A stretch of 64,000 nucleotides of DNA, taken from Phycisphaerae bacterium. GTDB taxonomy: Bacteria; Planctomycetota; Phycisphaerae; UBA1845; Fen-1342. Numbering within the stretch: position 1 is the stretch's first letter; each line of letters opens with the position of its first letter. The notes below the pieces were generated by a model. That model saw only the letters and a program-made list of their open reading frames with translations, was not told where the DNA came from and searched no databases. This document shows positions 36,086-45,525 of this stretch, one piece after another. A program made the translations under genes and the position numbers. The DNA lies in contig JANQFV010000051.1 of NCBI GenBank assembly GCA_028277645.1, positions 1 to 64,000 of the forward strand. The letters run 5' to 3'.

Positions 36086-36952
36086 ATGAAAGACCTGCCA
36101 ACATACAACCTCGGCGATTGCCGCGTCACCCTACTTTCCGGCGGGCGCCTGAAGCTCGACGGCGGCGCGATGTTCGGCCTGATACCCAAGCCGCTATGGA
36201 ATCGCGCCTGCCCGGCCGACGACCAGAACCGCATCCAACTGCATTGCAACTGCCTCCTGGTCGAATGGCCGGACAGCGACCGGCGCCTGATCATCGAAAC
36301 CGGCCACGGCCCGAAGTACGCCGAGAAGGAACAGAAGATTTTCGCCATCGACCCCACGCGCTGGCTGCGACCCTGCCTGATACAGCACGATATCGATCCG
36401 GCGAGCATCACCGACGTCGTCCTGTCACATTTGCACTTCGATCACGCCGGCGGGCTGACCTGGAAGTCGGACGGCGCGCTCGTACCAACATTTCCCAACG
36501 CCACCGTTCACGCCCAGCAGCAGGAATACGAAGACGCCCACGCGAACTTCGGCGTGATGACGGCCACTTATCGACGCGAGAACATCGAGCCGATCGATGC
36601 CGCCGATCGCTGGCGCCTGCTCAACGGTGACGAGCAGATCGTGCCGAACGTGCGCTCCCTGGTCACACCCGGACACACGCGCGGCCATCACTGCATCGTC
36701 GTCGAGGGCAGCGACCGCACGCTCGTCTTCACCGGCGATCTCATGCCGACGCGGCACCACCTTGGTGCGGCCTACAACATGGCGTACGACCTGTTCCCGC
36801 TTGAAAACCGGGAGTCGAAACGACGCCTGCTGACCTGGCTGGCCGAGACCGACGGCCTGCTCGCGATTGATCACGAGGTTGAGACCCCCATCGTGTCCGT
36901 GCGGCAGGACGGCGATTGGTTTCAGTTGGATCCCGTATCCGGCGGCGCCTGA
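36086..36952 (+). CDS. Metallo-beta-lactamase-fold hydrolase
   Basis: A 288-aa protein with the zinc motif HLHFDHAGG (~112-120), TPGHTRGHH (~192), FTGDLMPTRHH (~215) and a final His near IDHEVE. The arrangement resembles N-acyl-homoserine lactonase-like and glyoxalase II-like hydrolases. It starts 21 nt after the TPR glycosyltransferase stop, so probably is in the same transcript, and its 3' end overlaps the next, convergent gene by 31 bp. Confidence 0.85.
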   Translation: MKDLPTYNLGDCRVTLLSGGRLKLDGGAMFGLIPKPLWNRACPADDQNRIQLHCNCLLVEWPDSDRRLIIETGHGPKYAEKEQKIFAIDPTRWLRPCLIQHDIDPASITDVVLSHLHFDHAGGLTWKSDGALVPTFPNATVHAQQQEYEDAHANFGVMTATYRRENIEPIDAADRWRLLNGDEQIVPNVRSLVTPGHTRGHHCIVVEGSDRTLVFTGDLMPTRHHLGAAYNMAYDLFPLENRESKRRLLTWLAETDGLLAIDHEVETPIVSVRQDGDWFQLDPVSGGA

Positions 36953-38682
36953 TCAGCGCACGCCCCCTCCGCAAGCTCAACGTCGTACTGCCGGTTTGGA
37001 TTGTCACCGTCAAGCTCCGCAGCCCGCTGAAACGCGCTGAGTGCTTCCACGGGACGCTCCAGCATCAACAGCAAATGTCCCAACATCGAATGCGCCTCAC
37101 CATCATCAGGCGCGAGTTCCACCGCACGCCGCAGGGCGCTCTCGGCCGCCGCAAGTTGCCCATCCGCTACCAGCGCAGCGCCGTGCAGTTTGAGCAACTC
37201 CGCCGACTGCGGATGGAATTCCAGGCCGTATGCACTCGCATCCACCGCCCGGTCATACTCCCCACGCTTGAGCAGCAGATCGGTGCGGCCCAAGTGTGCG
37301 TCGAGGAGTTGCGGTCGCGTCTGCGTAACCGCACGCCAGATTTGTACCGCCTCTGCCAGTTGACCGGCTTCAACATCCTGTGTGGCCCGCCGGTGCTCGA
37401 CGATGGCGCTCCACGGCCCGTTCGCAGCTGCGTGGTTCCACAGTGTCTGCGGCGATTCCCAGACACGAAGCTGCAAATGGGTCAGGAAGCCCAGCGCTGT
37501 AATCAACGGCACCATCGTCAGCGTCACGCCTAACGCTACGCCATGCCACGATTGCTCAGCCTGTCGCCACAGGGCAACCACACCGACCCCGACCAGCACG
37601 CTTACCGCCACGCCCGGCAGATAGCCGTAGCGATCCGCAACTTCCTGTGGCCCGAGCGTCACAATCCCTGTCATCGGCAGCAACAGCAGCACATATACGA
37701 ACACGCCCGCGGTCAACGCCGGGACGCGGCGGCCCCAGAGTAGAAGATCGAGCACCACAATCAGCACAGCGGCGATCGAGCCGATGTATTTGATCGAGAC
37801 CAGCGAGATGGGCACCGGCAGCTCGTGGAATGGTAGAAGCTGGAACGGCCAGCCCGTCTTCCACACGTAGAACACAAGGCTGTAACACACCTGACCGACG
37901 CGTCCGAGCGTTCCGGGCTCAACTGTACCGTCGGGTAGCGCTGCGACATTCGCCCGCCAATAGAACCACGCTGCCACCACCGCGGGCACGGCAAAGACCA
38001 GCTTCTCCAGCCACACACGCGCGCTCAAGCGCCGACGCAGCGGATAGATGTCGAGAACCAGTAGCATTGCGGGCAGCAGTAGCCCACTTGGCCCCGCAAC
38101 AAGCGCCAGCGCGAAAGCCCCCAGCGCCGCCACGAACCACGCGCGGTGCCCGGCCGCACGACAGTAGCAGACGAGGCTCAGGAGCGTGAACAATGAGCAC
38201 AGCAGTACCGCCCGCTGGCTGATCCAGGCCACTGCCTCGACGCGCAGTGGGTGCAGCGCAAAGAACAACGCGGTAAGCGCACTTCCACCTGTAATCAGCC
38301 ACGTGATGTCGCGCGCCGGCTTCAACGCCGTCGCCAGGAGCATCCGCGTCAACACGTAGACCAGCACGGCGTTCAACGCGTGCAGCAGCAGATTTGTGAC
38401 GTGCAATACGCTGGCGCCGCCAGTCAGGCGGTCCAGGCGGTATGTGAGCCAAGCCCCCGGCGAAATGCGGGGCGGACGGGCACCGTACCCACCTTCATCC
38501 AGTAGCGCACTTCTCAGTGCATCGTCATGCGCCAGCCCATGCCCCAACATCGGGAAGTACGTGACCACCACCGCCGAGACGATCAACGCCATCGCGACCA
38601 GCGTCAGATAGCCCGGCGATGGGGCCGGCGCAGCATTAGCGCTCGCGGTAGGCCCTGGTTGTGGCGGCTGCAAATCACTCAT
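36922..38682 (-). CDS. GT-C-like membrane protein with C-terminal TPRs
   Basis: 586 aa from the ATG at 38682; the longer frame to 39633 is antisense to the BamD-like gene. Around 11 hydrophobic helices (residues ~25-415) include the early motif LAHDDALR, and GYGARPPRISPGAWLTYRLDRL. The C-terminal 150 residues are three to four TPR units (AVQIWRAVTQTRPQLLDAHL, then AESALRRAVELAPDDGEAHS). Similar O-GlcNAc-transferase-like or Tmtc-like membrane TPR proteins are common in planctomycetes. Function unproven. Confidence 0.8.
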   Translation of the reverse strand: MSDLQPPQPGPTASANAAPAPSPGYLTLVAMALIVSAVVVTYFPMLGHGLAHDDALRSALLDEGGYGARPPRISPGAWLTYRLDRLTGGASVLHVTNLLLHALNAVLVYVLTRMLLATALKPARDITWLITGGSALTALFFALHPLRVEAVAWISQRAVLLCSLFTLLSLVCYCRAAGHRAWFVAALGAFALALVAGPSGLLLPAMLLVLDIYPLRRRLSARVWLEKLVFAVPAVVAAWFYWRANVAALPDGTVEPGTLGRVGQVCYSLVFYVWKTGWPFQLLPFHELPVPISLVSIKYIGSIAAVLIVVLDLLLWGRRVPALTAGVFVYVLLLLPMTGIVTLGPQEVADRYGYLPGVAVSVLVGVGVVALWRQAEQSWHGVALGVTLTMVPLITALGFLTHLQLRVWESPQTLWNHAAANGPWSAIVEHRRATQDVEAGQLAEAVQIWRAVTQTRPQLLDAHLGRTDLLLKRGEYDRAVDASAYGLEFHPQSAELLKLHGAALVADGQLAAAESALRRAVELAPDDGEAHSMLGHLLLMLERPVEALSAFQRAAELDGDNPNRQYDVELAEGACADQAPPDTGSN

Positions 38683-38799
38683 CTTCGTGTGATACGAGAG
38701 TTTAGGTCTACGCAATGAACCCGACAATCGTTCGTGCCGGCTTGCGCGCCGCTCTCGCGGGAGCTTCGCGCTCGCATGGCGGGCCTTCGGATCGTCCTT

Positions 38800-38805
38800 T
38801 ATAAT
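38800..38805 (+). promoter_or_regulatory. TATAAT box 9 nt before a start codon
   Basis: A perfect -10 hexamer precedes the ATG at 38815 by 9 nt, implying a leader of about 2-3 nt. No convincing -35 was seen. Confidence 0.5.
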
Positions 38806-38814
38806 CGCTTCGTT

Positions 38815-39828
38815 ATGCCTGACATCACCAAACCACACGCGTTGGCTGCAGTCGGCGGCTTGCTCCTCGTTCTGCTCGTTCCGGCGACATCCGGCCAGGA
38901 AGAGAACTTCCGTGAGCGCGAGGTTCTTGACCCCGTAACGGACACCTGGGTCCGCGAGACCGTGCCCGCCGAGATCGCCCTCAGCGGACCGCTGGCCGAG
39001 GCCCGTGGTCTGCTCGCTGAGGGCAAGGTCCGCAAGGCCCGACGCCAGCTCAACGGCTGGCTGGACGACTATCCTGACGACGACGCGTACTTCGAAGGTG
39101 TCTTCCTGCTGGGCGAGTGCTACTTCCGACTGGGCGACTTCTGGCGGGCAGCAGAGCAGTACGAGGCCGTCGCCGAAAACACGGCCGGCACGTTGTTCCG
39201 CCGCGCAAACGAGCGCGTCGTCGACGTCGCCCGCGCGTTCCTGGCCGGAAAGAAACGCATTCTGTGGAGGGTCTTCCGTATACCGGCGTACGACGACGGT
39301 CTGGAGTTGCTCGACCGTGTCTGGGAGCGCGAGCCCGGCTCGCGCCTGGGCGAGTTCGCCCTCTGGACCAAGGCCGAGTACCACCGTCGTCGCGGCGACG
39401 TAGACCTGGCTCAGGACGAATACGCGTTTCTCGTCGAGGAGTACCCCGCGGGCCGCTACGTGCAGCTCGCCATGCTGCGCAGCGCCGAGACGGCTGAGGC
39501 CGCGTTTCCCGGCGTGCGCCACGACGAGCGGCCGCTGCTCAACGCGGCCGAACGATACCGGCAGATCAACGACGTGTTCCCGCCCTTTGCAGAGCGCGAG
39601 GGCGTCCCCCAGCGCATCGAGGGCATTCGCCAACAGCGCGCCCAGAAGGACCTCGAGGTCGCGCGCTGGTACGAGCGCACGCGCCGGCCCGAAGCCGCGA
39701 TCTTCTACTACCGGCTCGTCGTGAACGACTGGTCACAGACCGTAGCCGCGGCGGAGGCCGAGGGGCATCTGCAGGAGTTGGGACTGACCGTCGCAGGGCC
39801 CTCCGACAGTGAGGACGAACCACAATGA
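38815..39828 (+). CDS. BamD-like periplasmic TPR protein
   Basis: 337 aa from the ATG at 38815, which starts a signal peptide (PHALAAVGGLLLVLLVPATSG). An ORF extending to 38734 lacks support. The rest is helical TPR-like repeats (ARGLLAEGKVRKARRQLNGW, LGECYFRLGDFWRAAEQYEA), as in BamD/YfiO, which helps insert outer-membrane proteins. No lipobox Cys is obvious. Its stop overlaps the LptE-like start (ATGA). Confidence 0.75.
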   Translation: MPDITKPHALAAVGGLLLVLLVPATSGQEENFREREVLDPVTDTWVRETVPAEIALSGPLAEARGLLAEGKVRKARRQLNGWLDDYPDDDAYFEGVFLLGECYFRLGDFWRAAEQYEAVAENTAGTLFRRANERVVDVARAFLAGKKRILWRVFRIPAYDDGLELLDRVWEREPGSRLGEFALWTKAEYHRRRGDVDLAQDEYAFLVEEYPAGRYVQLAMLRSAETAEAAFPGVRHDERPLLNAAERYRQINDVFPPFAEREGVPQRIEGIRQQRAQKDLEVARWYERTRRPEAAIFYYRLVVNDWSQTVAAAEAEGHLQELGLTVAGPSDSEDEPQ

Positions 39829-40322
39829 CCCGACTGCATTGGGTTCTGGGACCGTTGCTGTTAATCGGACTGTCCGCAGGCTGTGGCTATCGTGCCGGTG
39901 GGCCCTACCGCACCGACGTCCACACGGTTTACGTCGACATGTTCGGATCACGCGAGTTTCGGCGGGACATCGAGTTCCTGCTCGTCGAAGCCGTCAAGAA
40001 GCGTATCGGAACCGATACGCCCTACCGACTGGCCGACCGCCAGAACGCCGATACTATTCTTGTGGCGGAACTGCTCGAGGAGCGCCAAGCAGCTTTTGCA
40101 CCGGACTTCCTCTCGCGGCAGCCGCGTGAGAAGCAACTGACGCTTGCCGTCCAGGTTCGGTGGAAGGACTTGCGCGACGGGCGGTTGCTGGTTGATCAAC
40201 CCGTGCTGCTGCAGGCGACGGACTATGTGCCCCCGCTCGGCGAATCGGAACGGTATGCACAGCAACGCGCTGTCGACCGCATGGCCGCTCGAATTGTCGG
40301 CCTGATGTACGAAGACTGGTAA
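39825..40322 (+). CDS. lptE: LptE-like lipoprotein
   Basis: A 165-aa lipoprotein: signal peptide ending GLSAGCGYRAG with the lipobox Cys and the CGY(R/H) hallmark of LptE, then beta-rich sequence (VHTVYVDMFGSREF, TLAVQVRWKDLRDGRLL). LptE plugs the LptD barrel in the outer membrane during LPS insertion. Translationally coupled to the BamD-like gene. Confidence 0.8.
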   Translation: MTRLHWVLGPLLLIGLSAGCGYRAGGPYRTDVHTVYVDMFGSREFRRDIEFLLVEAVKKRIGTDTPYRLADRQNADTILVAELLEERQAAFAPDFLSRQPREKQLTLAVQVRWKDLRDGRLLVDQPVLLQATDYVPPLGESERYAQQRAVDRMAARIVGLMYEDW

Positions 40323-40353
40323 TCTCGCGTGCCCCGGCACGCCGGCGGTGAAA

Positions 40354-42426
40354 ATGCCCGACGAACAGCAGAAACCGAATCAGCAACGCGGCGATGGCCC
40401 CGATTCCGGCGGCGGACCGCCCAAGCCGCCGGTGCGCATGTCGCGCGGCATCTTCAGTTGGATCGTCATCCTCGCGCTGGGTCTCATGTTCCTGTTCATG
40501 CTGAACCAGAACATGAGCCGCAAGCACAAGATCGAGATCAGCCAGTTCTGGACGCATATCCGCAACGGCGATATCGAAAAAGTCACCGTCCAGGACAACG
40601 CCATCATCGGCCAGTTCTACAAGGGCCGCGTTCCGCCCAACGCGCCCCAGGGCACGCGCGAGTTCGAGACCGCCTACCTCGGCATTGCCCAGAAAATCGA
40701 GGACGTCCGCAAAGACGTCGAGACGATCACCGCTGAAAACGGCCATCCCCCCGTCGTCTTCGCCAGCCGTGTCAACAGCAACCTGCTGTTGAACATCCTG
40801 CTCTCGACCATCCCCTGGCTGCTGCTCATCGCGATCATCTGGTTCCTGCTGTTCCGGCAGTTGCGGCAGTCCGGCGGCGGAGCCGGGATGCTCGGCAACT
40901 TCGGCCGCAGTCGGCACCGCATCACCACCAAGGAGCACACAAACATCACGTTCGCCGACGTCGCCGGTGTGGAAGAGGCCAAAGACGAAGTCGTAGAGAT
41001 CATCGAGTTCCTGAAGAACCCCAAGCGCTTCCAGCGCCTCGGTGGACGGATTCCCCGCGGCGTGCTGCTGGTCGGCGAGCCCGGCTGCGGCAAGACATTG
41101 CTGGCCAAGGCGATCGCCGGTGAAGCGGACGTACCCTTCTTCTCGATCAGCGGCTCCGATTTTGTCGAGATGTTCGTCGGCGTGGGTGCTTCGCGCGTCC
41201 GCGATCTGTTCCGTCAGGCAAAGGAAAACTCGCCCTGCATCGTCTTCCTCGACGAAATCGACGCCGTCGGGCGCCGCCGCGGCATGGGCTACAACGGCGG
41301 CGGACACGACGAACGCGAGCAAACGCTCAACGCAATCCTGGTCGAGATGGACGGCTTCGAGAGCAACGACCAGGTGATCGTTGTCGCCGCCACCAACCGC
41401 GCGGACGTGCTTGACCCGGCGTTGATCCGCCCAGGTCGTTTCGACCGTCAGGTCTTCGTCCCACTGCCCGATGTAAAGGGCCGTATGGAGATCCTGAAGG
41501 TCCACGCGAAGAAGGTGAAGGTCCAGCCGCCGATCGACTCGAAGCTGCACCGCATCGCCCGCGGCACGCCGATGTTCAGCGGCGCCGATCTGGCAGCAAT
41601 CATCAACGAGTCTGCGCTGCTTGCGACGCTGGCGGGCAAGGACTCGATTGAGCTCGAAGACCTCGAAGAAGCCCGCGACAAGGTGCGCTGGGGCCGCGCG
41701 AAGCGCAGCCGCGTCGTCGACGACAAGGACCGCATCCTGACGGCGTATCACGAGGCCGGCCACGCCGTTGTGCAGTCTCTGCTCGAACACGCCGACCCGG
41801 TTCACAAGGTGAGCATTATTCCGCGTGGCGGCTACGGTGGAGCGACGTTCTCGCTGCCCGAAAAGGACCGCCAGTACTACAACCGCTCGTGGGTCGATGC
41901 GACGCTGCGCGTGGTATGTGCCGGTCGACTCGCGGAAGAGCTGCTTGGAGACGACATGAATTCCGGGGCGGGTGGGGACATCCGGCAAGCGACGCAGATG
42001 GCCCGCATGATGGTCACCGAGTGGGGCATGAGCGACCGTCTGGGCTTCGTCTACTACGGCGAAGACTCGCTCAGCGGCCGGCCGAAGTTCGAGTTCGCCC
42101 AGGGCAAGGACTTCTCCGACAAGACGTCCGAGATCATCGACGAAGAGGTCAAGCGGATCATCGACGAGGCCTACGCCGATACGCGCCGCCTGCTGAACGA
42201 AAACTCCGACAACCTGAAGGCCGTCGCCGAAGCGCTGCTGAAGTATGAGACGCTCAGTGGCGAAGAGGTCCGCCTGATCATGTCGGGCGAAGTACTGGAT
42301 AAGCCCACGGTCGCCGACCTGATCGCCGCCGAACAGGGCCGCCAGGCCGAGGCCCCACCCGTAGCCCGTCCCGTCCAGCACCCCCCCGACGAAGGCGAAG
42401 CAGGCCCGCTGCCGAGCCCGGCGTAG
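40354..42426 (+). CDS. ftsH: ATP-dependent zinc metalloprotease FtsH
   Basis: A 690-aa AAA protease. I chose the ATG at 40354 (GTG at 40348 is the alternative). Two membrane helices flank a periplasmic domain ([19 protein letters not shown] and [20 protein letters not shown]). AAA motifs are GEPGCGKT (Walker A), [12 protein letters not shown] (Walker B) and the SRH, and the pore motif is [12 protein letters not shown]. The zinc site is HEAGH with the distal Asp in [13 protein letters not shown]. It degrades membrane and short-lived cytosolic proteins. Confidence 0.96.
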   Translation: MPDEQQKPNQQRGDGPDSGGGPPKPPVRMSRGIFSWIVILALGLMFLFMLNQNMSRKHKIEISQFWTHIRNGDIEKVTVQDNAIIGQFYKGRVPPNAPQGTREFETAYLGIAQKIEDVRKDVETITAENGHPPVVFASRVNSNLLLNILLSTIPWLLLIAIIWFLLFRQLRQSGGGAGMLGNFGRSRHRITTKEHTNITFADVAGVEEAKDEVVEIIEFLKNPKRFQRLGGRIPRGVLLVGEPGCGKTLLAKAIAGEADVPFFSISGSDFVEMFVGVGASRVRDLFRQAKENSPCIVFLDEIDAVGRRRGMGYNGGGHDEREQTLNAILVEMDGFESNDQVIVVAATNRADVLDPALIRPGRFDRQVFVPLPDVKGRMEILKVHAKKVKVQPPIDSKLHRIARGTPMFSGADLAAIINESALLATLAGKDSIELEDLEEARDKVRWGRAKRSRVVDDKDRILTAYHEAGHAVVQSLLEHADPVHKVSIIPRGGYGGATFSLPEKDRQYYNRSWVDATLRVVCAGRLAEELLGDDMNSGAGGDIRQATQMARMMVTEWGMSDRLGFVYYGEDSLSGRPKFEFAQGKDFSDKTSEIIDEEVKRIIDEAYADTRRLLNENSDNLKAVAEALLKYETLSGEEVRLIMSGEVLDKPTVADLIAAEQGRQAEAPPVARPVQHPPDEGEAGPLPSPA

Positions 42427-42437
42427 TCAGAAGAGAT

Positions 42438-42595
42438 AAACCACAGAGGCACAGAGGGCGCAGAGAAGAACTTTAAGTTAGTGCCGGTGCGCGCAGTTCC
42501 TTTGGCGGGGTAGTATTCTCAGTCATCGCGGTTGGTGTTCTTCCCCCAATAACTCCTCTCAAGTCTTCTCTGCGTCCTCTGTGCCTCTGTGGTTC
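42438..42595. repeat. MITE-like element with 31-bp inverted repeats
   Basis: Arms AACCACAGAGGCACAGAGG... (42438-42469) and the inverted copy (42563-42594) differ at about one position. The 158-bp element lies between the convergent ends of ftsH and recR. Its arm sequence resembles a dispersed repeat I know from several bacterial phyla. Confidence 0.85.
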
Positions 42596-42598
42596 AAT

Positions 42599-43204
42599 TC
42601 AAACCCCCCGTCGGCCGCGGAAGGCTTCTTCCAGCATCGAGCGGTTGGCGAATTCGATTTGGGAGCCGGGGGCGATGCCGCGGGCAAGGCGGGTGACCGG
42701 TACGTTCATGTCCGCGAGCAGGCTGGTGATGTGCAGTGCGGTCGCGTCCCCTTCGACCGTGGGGTTCGTCGCCAGCACAACTTCGCGGACTTCGCCGGAC
42801 TTCACGCGCTTCACCAGCGCGTCGATCGTCAGGTCGGACGGCTCGACGCCGTCGAGTGGGGCGATGTGTCCCATGAGCACGTGATAGACGCCCGCGACGA
42901 GTCCAGTGGCCTCAAGGCTCAGCAAGTCCTTGGGCTGCTCGACGACGATGATCTGTCCCTGATCACGCCGACCGTCGCGGCAGATGTGACACAGCTCCTG
43001 GTCGGCGATGTTGTAGCAGCGTGAACACGGACGAATCTCGTCCTTGACCGCGGTGACCGATCGCGCCAACGCAAGCGCGTCATCTCGATTCGCCTTCAGC
43101 AAATGAAACGCAATGCGCTCGGCCGAGCGCGCCCCGACCCCCGGGAGCTTCTTGAGCTCGTCCATCAGGCGTTGCAGTGGGCCGGTGAGTTGGGTGTCGC
43201 TCAT
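42599..43204 (-). CDS. recR: Recombination protein RecR
   Basis: A 201-aa protein with helix-hairpin-helix LKKLPGVGARSAERIAFHLL, zinc-binding Cys in CSRCYNIADQELCHIC, and a Toprim domain (IIVVEQPKDLLSLEAT, GHIAPLDGVEPSDL). It acts with RecF/O in gap repair. Together with ybaB and dnaX it forms the conserved dnaX-ybaB-recR cluster, here interrupted by a small repeat element before recR. Confidence 0.95.
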   Translation of the reverse strand: MSDTQLTGPLQRLMDELKKLPGVGARSAERIAFHLLKANRDDALALARSVTAVKDEIRPCSRCYNIADQELCHICRDGRRDQGQIIVVEQPKDLLSLEATGLVAGVYHVLMGHIAPLDGVEPSDLTIDALVKRVKSGEVREVVLATNPTVEGDATALHITSLLADMNVPVTRLARGIAPGSQIEFANRSMLEEAFRGRRGV

Positions 43205-43247
43205 GGTCGGTGTTGAATCTTAGCCCCGCGGCGGGCGCTTGGCAGTC

Positions 43248-43339
43248 GTCATTCCGACGACCGAAGGGAGGAGGAATCTACGCTCGTCCGCGCGCCAGTA
43301 CCCGATCGTAAGTAGATTCCTCGCTACACTCGGAATGAC
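43248..43339. repeat. Small inverted-repeat element between ybaB and recR
   Basis: Outer arms GTCATTCCGA (43248) / TCGGAATGAC (ending 43339) and inner arms GAGGAATCTAC / GTAGATTCCTC pair around a ~30-bp centre. The sequence resembles a widespread dispersed palindromic element. It separates recR from the dnaX-ybaB pair. Confidence 0.8.
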
Positions 43340-43374
43340 GCTAACGACGCGCGAACGCCGAACGAACACGACGA

Positions 43375-43719
43375 CTAGCTCCCGCCGCCCAGCAGTTCGT
43401 CCATACCGGGCAGTCCCATTCCGCCGGTGAGCTCCTGCATTTCCTTCTGTGCCGCTTCGCGGGTCCGCTGCGAGGCATCGCGAAACGCGGCCGCGACGAG
43501 ATCCTCGATCATCTCGACGTCGCCAGCCTGCACGAGTGCGGGATCGATCTTGCAGTTGATGACTTCACCCTTGCCGTTGACGGTGGCTTGCACCTGCCCG
43601 CCGCCGGCCTCACCGACGAAGCGCGCCGCGGCCAGCCGTTCCTGCATGGCCTGCATGTTCTGCTTCATCTGGCCGGCGTTCTTCAGCAGCGAGGCGAGCT
43701 GTCCCAGGTTTCCAAACAT
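43375..43719 (-). CDS. ybaB: YbaB/EbfC nucleoid-associated protein
   Basis: A 114-aa protein: MFGNLGQLASLLKNAGQMKQ helix followed by the GEVINCKIDPALV strand block and a C-terminal helix, then a GLPG tail. It binds DNA as a dimer. It starts 3 nt after the dnaX stop, the usual order. Confidence 0.92.
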   Translation of the reverse strand: MFGNLGQLASLLKNAGQMKQNMQAMQERLAAARFVGEAGGGQVQATVNGKGEVINCKIDPALVQAGDVEMIEDLVAAAFRDASQRTREAAQKEMQELTGGMGLPGMDELLGGGS

Positions 43720-43722
43720 GGC

Positions 43723-45183
43723 TTACTCCGCAGATTTATCAGTGCCCGCGGGCACGTGTTTCCTGACATCGATGAGAATACCGTCGAACAGGTCGAGTGT
43801 CTTTTGCACGACCGGGTCGCGTTCAACCTCGGCCCGCTCGGCGCTCGACAGCTCACGCCGCAGGAGCTCCCCTGGCCCGGGCACGTCGGCGTCAGCAGCC
43901 TCATCCTCGACGATCGGCGGCTGATCAGGAGCGGGCTCCGGCTCGGGCCGCACACCCGCGCGCCGCGCGACCGGTGCCGGCTCAGGCCCTGCTACGTCGA
44001 CGGGCTGCGGGCTCTTTTTTTTTTCGCCTTCGCTCGCGCCGGCGCCGTCGGCCGGTAGCTGCGCGATGAGCTTCTCGATCGGCGTCCAGGCGCGCATCTT
44101 GGCGAACCGCACCAGCGCCGCCTCGGTCAACGCCCGGCCCGCCCCGCTGTAGCGCACATTTCGGCGGAGCTCTTCGAGCATGCCGATGATCTGAATGTAG
44201 TGCGACAGCTCGAATTCGCCCGCTAACGCAATGTACTCGTCCTTCGCCCCGGCGGGAATGTCCACCATCGCCGCGTCAGCACCGCAGGCCCGAACCGTCA
44301 TCAGCGTTCGCACCACCGCGATCGCGTCGTTGCAGAAGTTCTCTAGTCCACGCCCACCGGCCAGCAGACCGTCCAGTTCTGTCAGTACCCCGGACACATC
44401 GCCAGCCGCCGCCTGCTTGAACACCGCAAATACGCGTTCGTCCTGCTGGGGCGGCAGAATCTCGTCCAGCACCTTGACAGTCAACTTCTTCGGCGAAACC
44501 GATAGAAGCTGGTCGAGAATACTGAGCGCGTCGCGCATCGACCCGTTCGCCAGCCGGGCCACGCGTTGCACGACCGCGTCCTCAGCCTTGGCACCCTCTT
44601 CCTTCGCAATCTCCGTGAGTCGCTTCGCGATCGGTTCCGGCCCGATGTTACGAAAGTCGAAGCACTGACAGCGGCTGCGGATCGTCGCGGGGACCTTCTG
44701 GATTTCCGTCGTGGCCAGGATGAACTTGACGTGGTCCGGCGGCTCTTCGAGCGTCTTGAGCAGCGCGTTGAACGCACCGGTCGAGAGCATGTGAACCTCG
44801 TCGATGATGTAGACCTTGAACCGACACCGGGCCGGGCGGTAGGCCGTATTGCTGCGCAACTCGCGGATGTTGTCGACGCCCGTGTTGCTCGCCGCGTCGA
44901 TTTCGAGAACGTCGACATCCTGCCCCTCGGCGATCGCGAGACATGCGTCGCATTTGCAGCATGGCGTAGTAGTAGCCTCGTCCACCTCAAGGCAGTTCAA
45001 GGCTTTGGCCAGGATGCGGGCCATGCTGGTCTTGCCGACGCCCCGCGTACCCGTGAACAGGTACCCGTGCGCGATGCGGCCGGCCTTGATGGCGTTGACG
45101 AGCGTGGTCGCGATCGGCTCCTGACCGATCACCTCGTCAAACGTCTGACTGCGGTATTTGCGCGCTAGGACGGTGTACGCCAT
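43723..45183 (-). CDS. dnaX: DNA polymerase III tau/gamma subunit
   Basis: 486 aa from the ATG at 45183 (GAGG upstream); a longer frame to 45237 is unsupported. The N-terminal AAA core has Walker A GTRGVGKTSMARILAKAL, four zinc-binding Cys (TTPCCKCDACL), Walker B VYIIDEVHML and sensor ATTEIQKVPATIRSRCQ. Domain III follows to ~residue 365, then a Pro/Glu-rich linker. A run of ten A residues in codons ~387-390 (GAA AAA AAA AAG) is a candidate for frameshifting or slippage. A shift to either other frame stops within ~6-10 codons, giving a gamma-like product of ~400 aa. Confidence 0.95.
   Translation of the reverse strand: MAYTVLARKYRSQTFDEVIGQEPIATTLVNAIKAGRIAHGYLFTGTRGVGKTSMARILAKALNCLEVDEATTTPCCKCDACLAIAEGQDVDVLEIDAASNTGVDNIRELRSNTAYRPARCRFKVYIIDEVHMLSTGAFNALLKTLEEPPDHVKFILATTEIQKVPATIRSRCQCFDFRNIGPEPIAKRLTEIAKEEGAKAEDAVVQRVARLANGSMRDALSILDQLLSVSPKKLTVKVLDEILPPQQDERVFAVFKQAAAGDVSGVLTELDGLLAGGRGLENFCNDAIAVVRTLMTVRACGADAAMVDIPAGAKDEYIALAGEFELSHYIQIIGMLEELRRNVRYSGAGRALTEAALVRFAKMRAWTPIEKLIAQLPADGAGASEGEKKKSPQPVDVAGPEPAPVARRAGVRPEPEPAPDQPPIVEDEAADADVPGPGELLRRELSSAERAEVERDPVVQKTLDLFDGILIDVRKHVPAGTDKSAE
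44015..44024 (-). promoter_or_regulatory. A10 slippery run in dnaX
   Basis: Ten consecutive A on the dnaX mRNA. In the -1 frame translation reads about ten further codons and stops at TGA; in the +1 frame it stops at TAG after six. E. coli dnaX uses A AAA AAG with ribosomal -1 shifting, and Thermus uses A9 transcriptional slippage, so the same outcome is likely here. Confidence 0.7.
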
Positions 45184-45329
45184 GTTTATCCTCTTTCGAC
45201 ACGCTAGATGATGCGCAGGAATCTGTCCAGATGACAAGATAGAGTGTTCAAAAACGGGGTTCTAAATATGGAGAAAACACGCATAAACCACGAATCATAC
45301 GCTGGTTACCAACGTTCCAATATCCACTA

Positions 45330-45358
45330 TAGACATGTTCCGTTTTACATATTATAAT
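45330..45358 (+). promoter_or_regulatory. Promoter of the MazF operon
   Basis: TAGACA (45330-45335), a 17-nt spacer and a perfect TATAAT (45353-45358). The ATG of the 52-aa gene starts 9 nt downstream, so the mRNA should have almost no leader. Confidence 0.75.
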
Positions 45359-45366
45359 TGGTCGAG

Positions 45367-45525
45367 ATGAAACCATCATGCGCAACTGCCATCACCGCCG
45401 CTACGTATACGCTCATGCCAGCGCTGCTACTCGCCGCGCTCGTCGTGCGTGTTGTTGTGGGTAACGCCGTTGCCATCGTTGTCGTTAGCGTGATGCTCTG
45501 TGCGGACTTACGGAGACTAGTGTGA
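45367..45525 (+). CDS. Small membrane protein at head of MazF operon
   Basis: 52 aa: MKPSCATAITAATYTLMPAL, then strongly hydrophobic LLAALVVRVVVGNAVAIVVV and a basic end DLRRLV. Its TGA overlaps the GTG start of the next gene (GTGA, 45522-45525). No RBS is seen, as expected if it is leaderless. Composition and overlap make it a credible small gene, but no homologue is known to me. It might act as the membrane-bound part of, or a regulator for, the toxin module. Confidence 0.5.
   Translation: MKPSCATAITAATYTLMPALLLAALVVRVVVGNAVAIVVVSVMLCADLRRLV

Noticed and set aside
38683-39633. N-terminal extension of the second GT-C/TPR protein to 903 aa
   Set aside because: The extension is antisense to the BamD-like gene and has no signal or start context; ATG 38682 is preferred.
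40054-42381. 775-aa minus-strand frame
   Set aside because: Antisense to ftsH, which is unambiguous by motifs.
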